Shown in pieces: positions 5,737 to 6,545 of a DNA stretch of 6,545 nt; positions within the stretch are counted from its first letter, which is position 1, and every line of letters begins with the position of its first letter. The stretch comes from an uncultured Actinotalea sp. (GTDB taxonomy: Bacteria > Actinomycetota > Actinomycetes > Actinomycetales > Cellulomonadaceae): assembly GCF_946885855.1 (NCBI RefSeq), contig NZ_CAMPHH010000194.1, positions 1 to 6,545 on the forward strand. The letters are read 5' to 3'. A program made the translations under genes and the position numbers. The notes beneath the pieces were generated by a model. It searched no databases. It was not told the DNA's origin and worked only from the letters and a program-made list of their open reading frames with translations.

Positions 5737-6545
5737 GCCCCGGCGACGGGCCCGTCCCGACGACGCTGCCCGGACCGGACGCGCAGCATCCCGGAGCGGA
5801 CGCGCCCCCCGCGCCCACGGCCCGGTCGCTGCCCTACCCGGCGGGTGTGGTGCTCGCGGAGGTCGTCCGCGGGCCGCTGGTGGAGTCCGTCCACCTCGGG
5901 CACGTGGTCGTGACCGACCCCGACGGGGCGGTCGCCCTCGCCCTCGGTGAGCCGGACGTCGTCGTCTGGCCCCGCTCCTCGCTCAAGCCGTTGCAGGCCG
6001 TCGCGATGCTCCGCGCCGGCCTGGACGTCGACGACGACGGCCTCGCGCTGGCCTGCGCGAGCCACAACGGCGAGCCGCGTCACCTCGAGGTCGTGCGGTC
6101 CGTGCTGGCCTCGGCCGGGCTGAGCGAGGCGGACCTGCAGAACACCCCGGACCTGCCGCTGGATCCCGCCGCCGCGCTCGCCTGGCGCACCGCGGGCGGG
6201 GAGGCGACGAGCCTGACCCAGAACTGCTCGGGCAAGCACGCGGCGATGCTGGTCACCTGCGTGCTGGCCGGGTGGCCGACGGCGGGGTACCTCGCCGTCG
6301 ACCATCCGCTGCAGCGCGCGGTCCGCGCGGGGGTCGAGGAGCTGGTCGGGGAGGCGGTCGAGCACGTCACAGTGGACGGGTGCGGGGCCCCGCTGTTCTC
6401 GACCTCGCTCGCGGGGCTCGCGCACGGCTTCGGGCGGCTGGTCCGCGCGGCCGCCGCGGCGCCGTCGTCGGCGGAGGGGCGGGTCGTCGCCGCGGTGCGG
6501 ACGCGGCCGTGGCTGGTCGGGGGGACCGGGCGGGATGTCACGGCG
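5733..6545 (+). CDS. L-asparaginase II family (Rhizobium etli type), 3' end outside the window
   Basis: The visible 271 residues belong to the class of thermolabile asparaginases typified by R. etli AnsA (ReAV), which hydrolyse L-asparagine to aspartate and ammonia. Motifs in order are R81-S82-S-L-K85-P-x-Q88 (catalytic Ser/Lys tandem), C108-A-S110-H-N-G-E (second catalytic Ser), N164-C165-S-G-K168-H, and D215-G-C217-G-A-P. C165 and C217 match the two metal-binding cysteines of the R. etli enzyme. The later conserved Lys lies beyond the window. The GTG start at 5733 overlaps the DUF2516 stop as GTGA, indicating translational coupling. This start gives about 36 extra residues, Pro/Asp-rich, before the family core (LAEVVRGPLVESVH, from 41). 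GTG codons at 5847 and 5850 are possible shorter starts but lack a ribosome binding site. No secretion signal is visible, so it is probably cytoplasmic. It may supply ammonia under nitrogen control. Confidence 0.92.
   Translation, partial: MSPGDGPVPTTLPGPDAQHPGADAPPAPTARSLPYPAGVVLAEVVRGPLVESVHLGHVVVTDPDGAVALALGEPDVVVWPRSSLKPLQAVAMLRAGLDVDDDGLALACASHNGEPRHLEVVRSVLASAGLSEADLQNTPDLPLDPAAALAWRTAGGEATSLTQNCSGKHAAMLVTCVLAGWPTAGYLAVDHPLQRAVRAGVEELVGEAVEHVTVDGCGAPLFSTSLAGLAHGFGRLVRAAAAAPSSAEGRVVAAVRTRPWLVGGTGRDVTA

Noticed and set aside
4956..6425. A 489-codon open frame on the minus strand opposite the FUSC, DUF2516 and asparaginase genes
   Set aside because: It is antisense to three recognisable genes and its translation shows no domain.
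1..6545. CRISPR arrays, tRNA or rRNA genes, insertion sequences, toxin-antitoxin or phage genes
   Set aside because: No spaced direct repeats, cloverleaf-like segments, transposase motifs or terminal inverted repeats were seen; the window is dense with conserved chromosomal genes of uniform base composition.

Overview
The window is very GC-rich, with G or C in almost every third codon position and frequent GTG starts. It encodes a GlnR-type nitrogen regulator, a DUF2516 protein and a nitrobindin-fold (FABP-like) protein, all typical of actinobacteria. The gene set and protein style best fit a Micrococcales organism such as Cellulomonas or a relative. That placement is inferred from gene content, not from a search.

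Layout from left to right: (1) 1-154 is the region downstream of glnR, with a perfect hairpin and possibly the first codons of another minus-strand gene. (2) 155-910 is glnR on the minus strand. (3) 911-1086 is the glnR upstream region, with a strong ribosome binding site and an 18-base palindrome. (4) 1087-1821 is a plus-strand multi-span membrane protein of unknown function. (5) 1851-2258 is a DsrE-family protein on the minus strand, convergent with it. (6) 2259-2289 is a 31-base divergent intergenic region with two back-to-back leaderless promoters. (7) 2290-2397 is an unnamed 35-residue membrane protein, followed with no gap by (8) 2398-2937, a nitrobindin-like protein that lacks the heme-binding histidine. 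(9) 2966-4156 is a YgfZ/CAF17-type folate-binding protein. (10) 4198-5331 is a FUSC-type membrane transporter-like protein. (11) 5413-5736 is a DUF2516 membrane protein, overlapping by four bases (12) an L-asparaginase II-family gene, 5733 onward, cut by the window end.

Genes from 2290 to the right edge all run on the plus strand with short gaps (0, 28, 41, 81 and -4 bases). They probably form one or two transcription units, with a second leaderless promoter just before DUF2516. GlnR and asparaginase both concern nitrogen, YgfZ supports iron-sulfur enzymes, and DsrE points to sulfur handling. No gene combination here looks like a defence, mobile or biosynthetic system, so this is mostly conserved chromosomal housekeeping. 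The points most worth a second look are the very small membrane protein coupled to the nitrobindin gene, the His-to-Tyr change in that nitrobindin, and the repeated leaderless start architecture.
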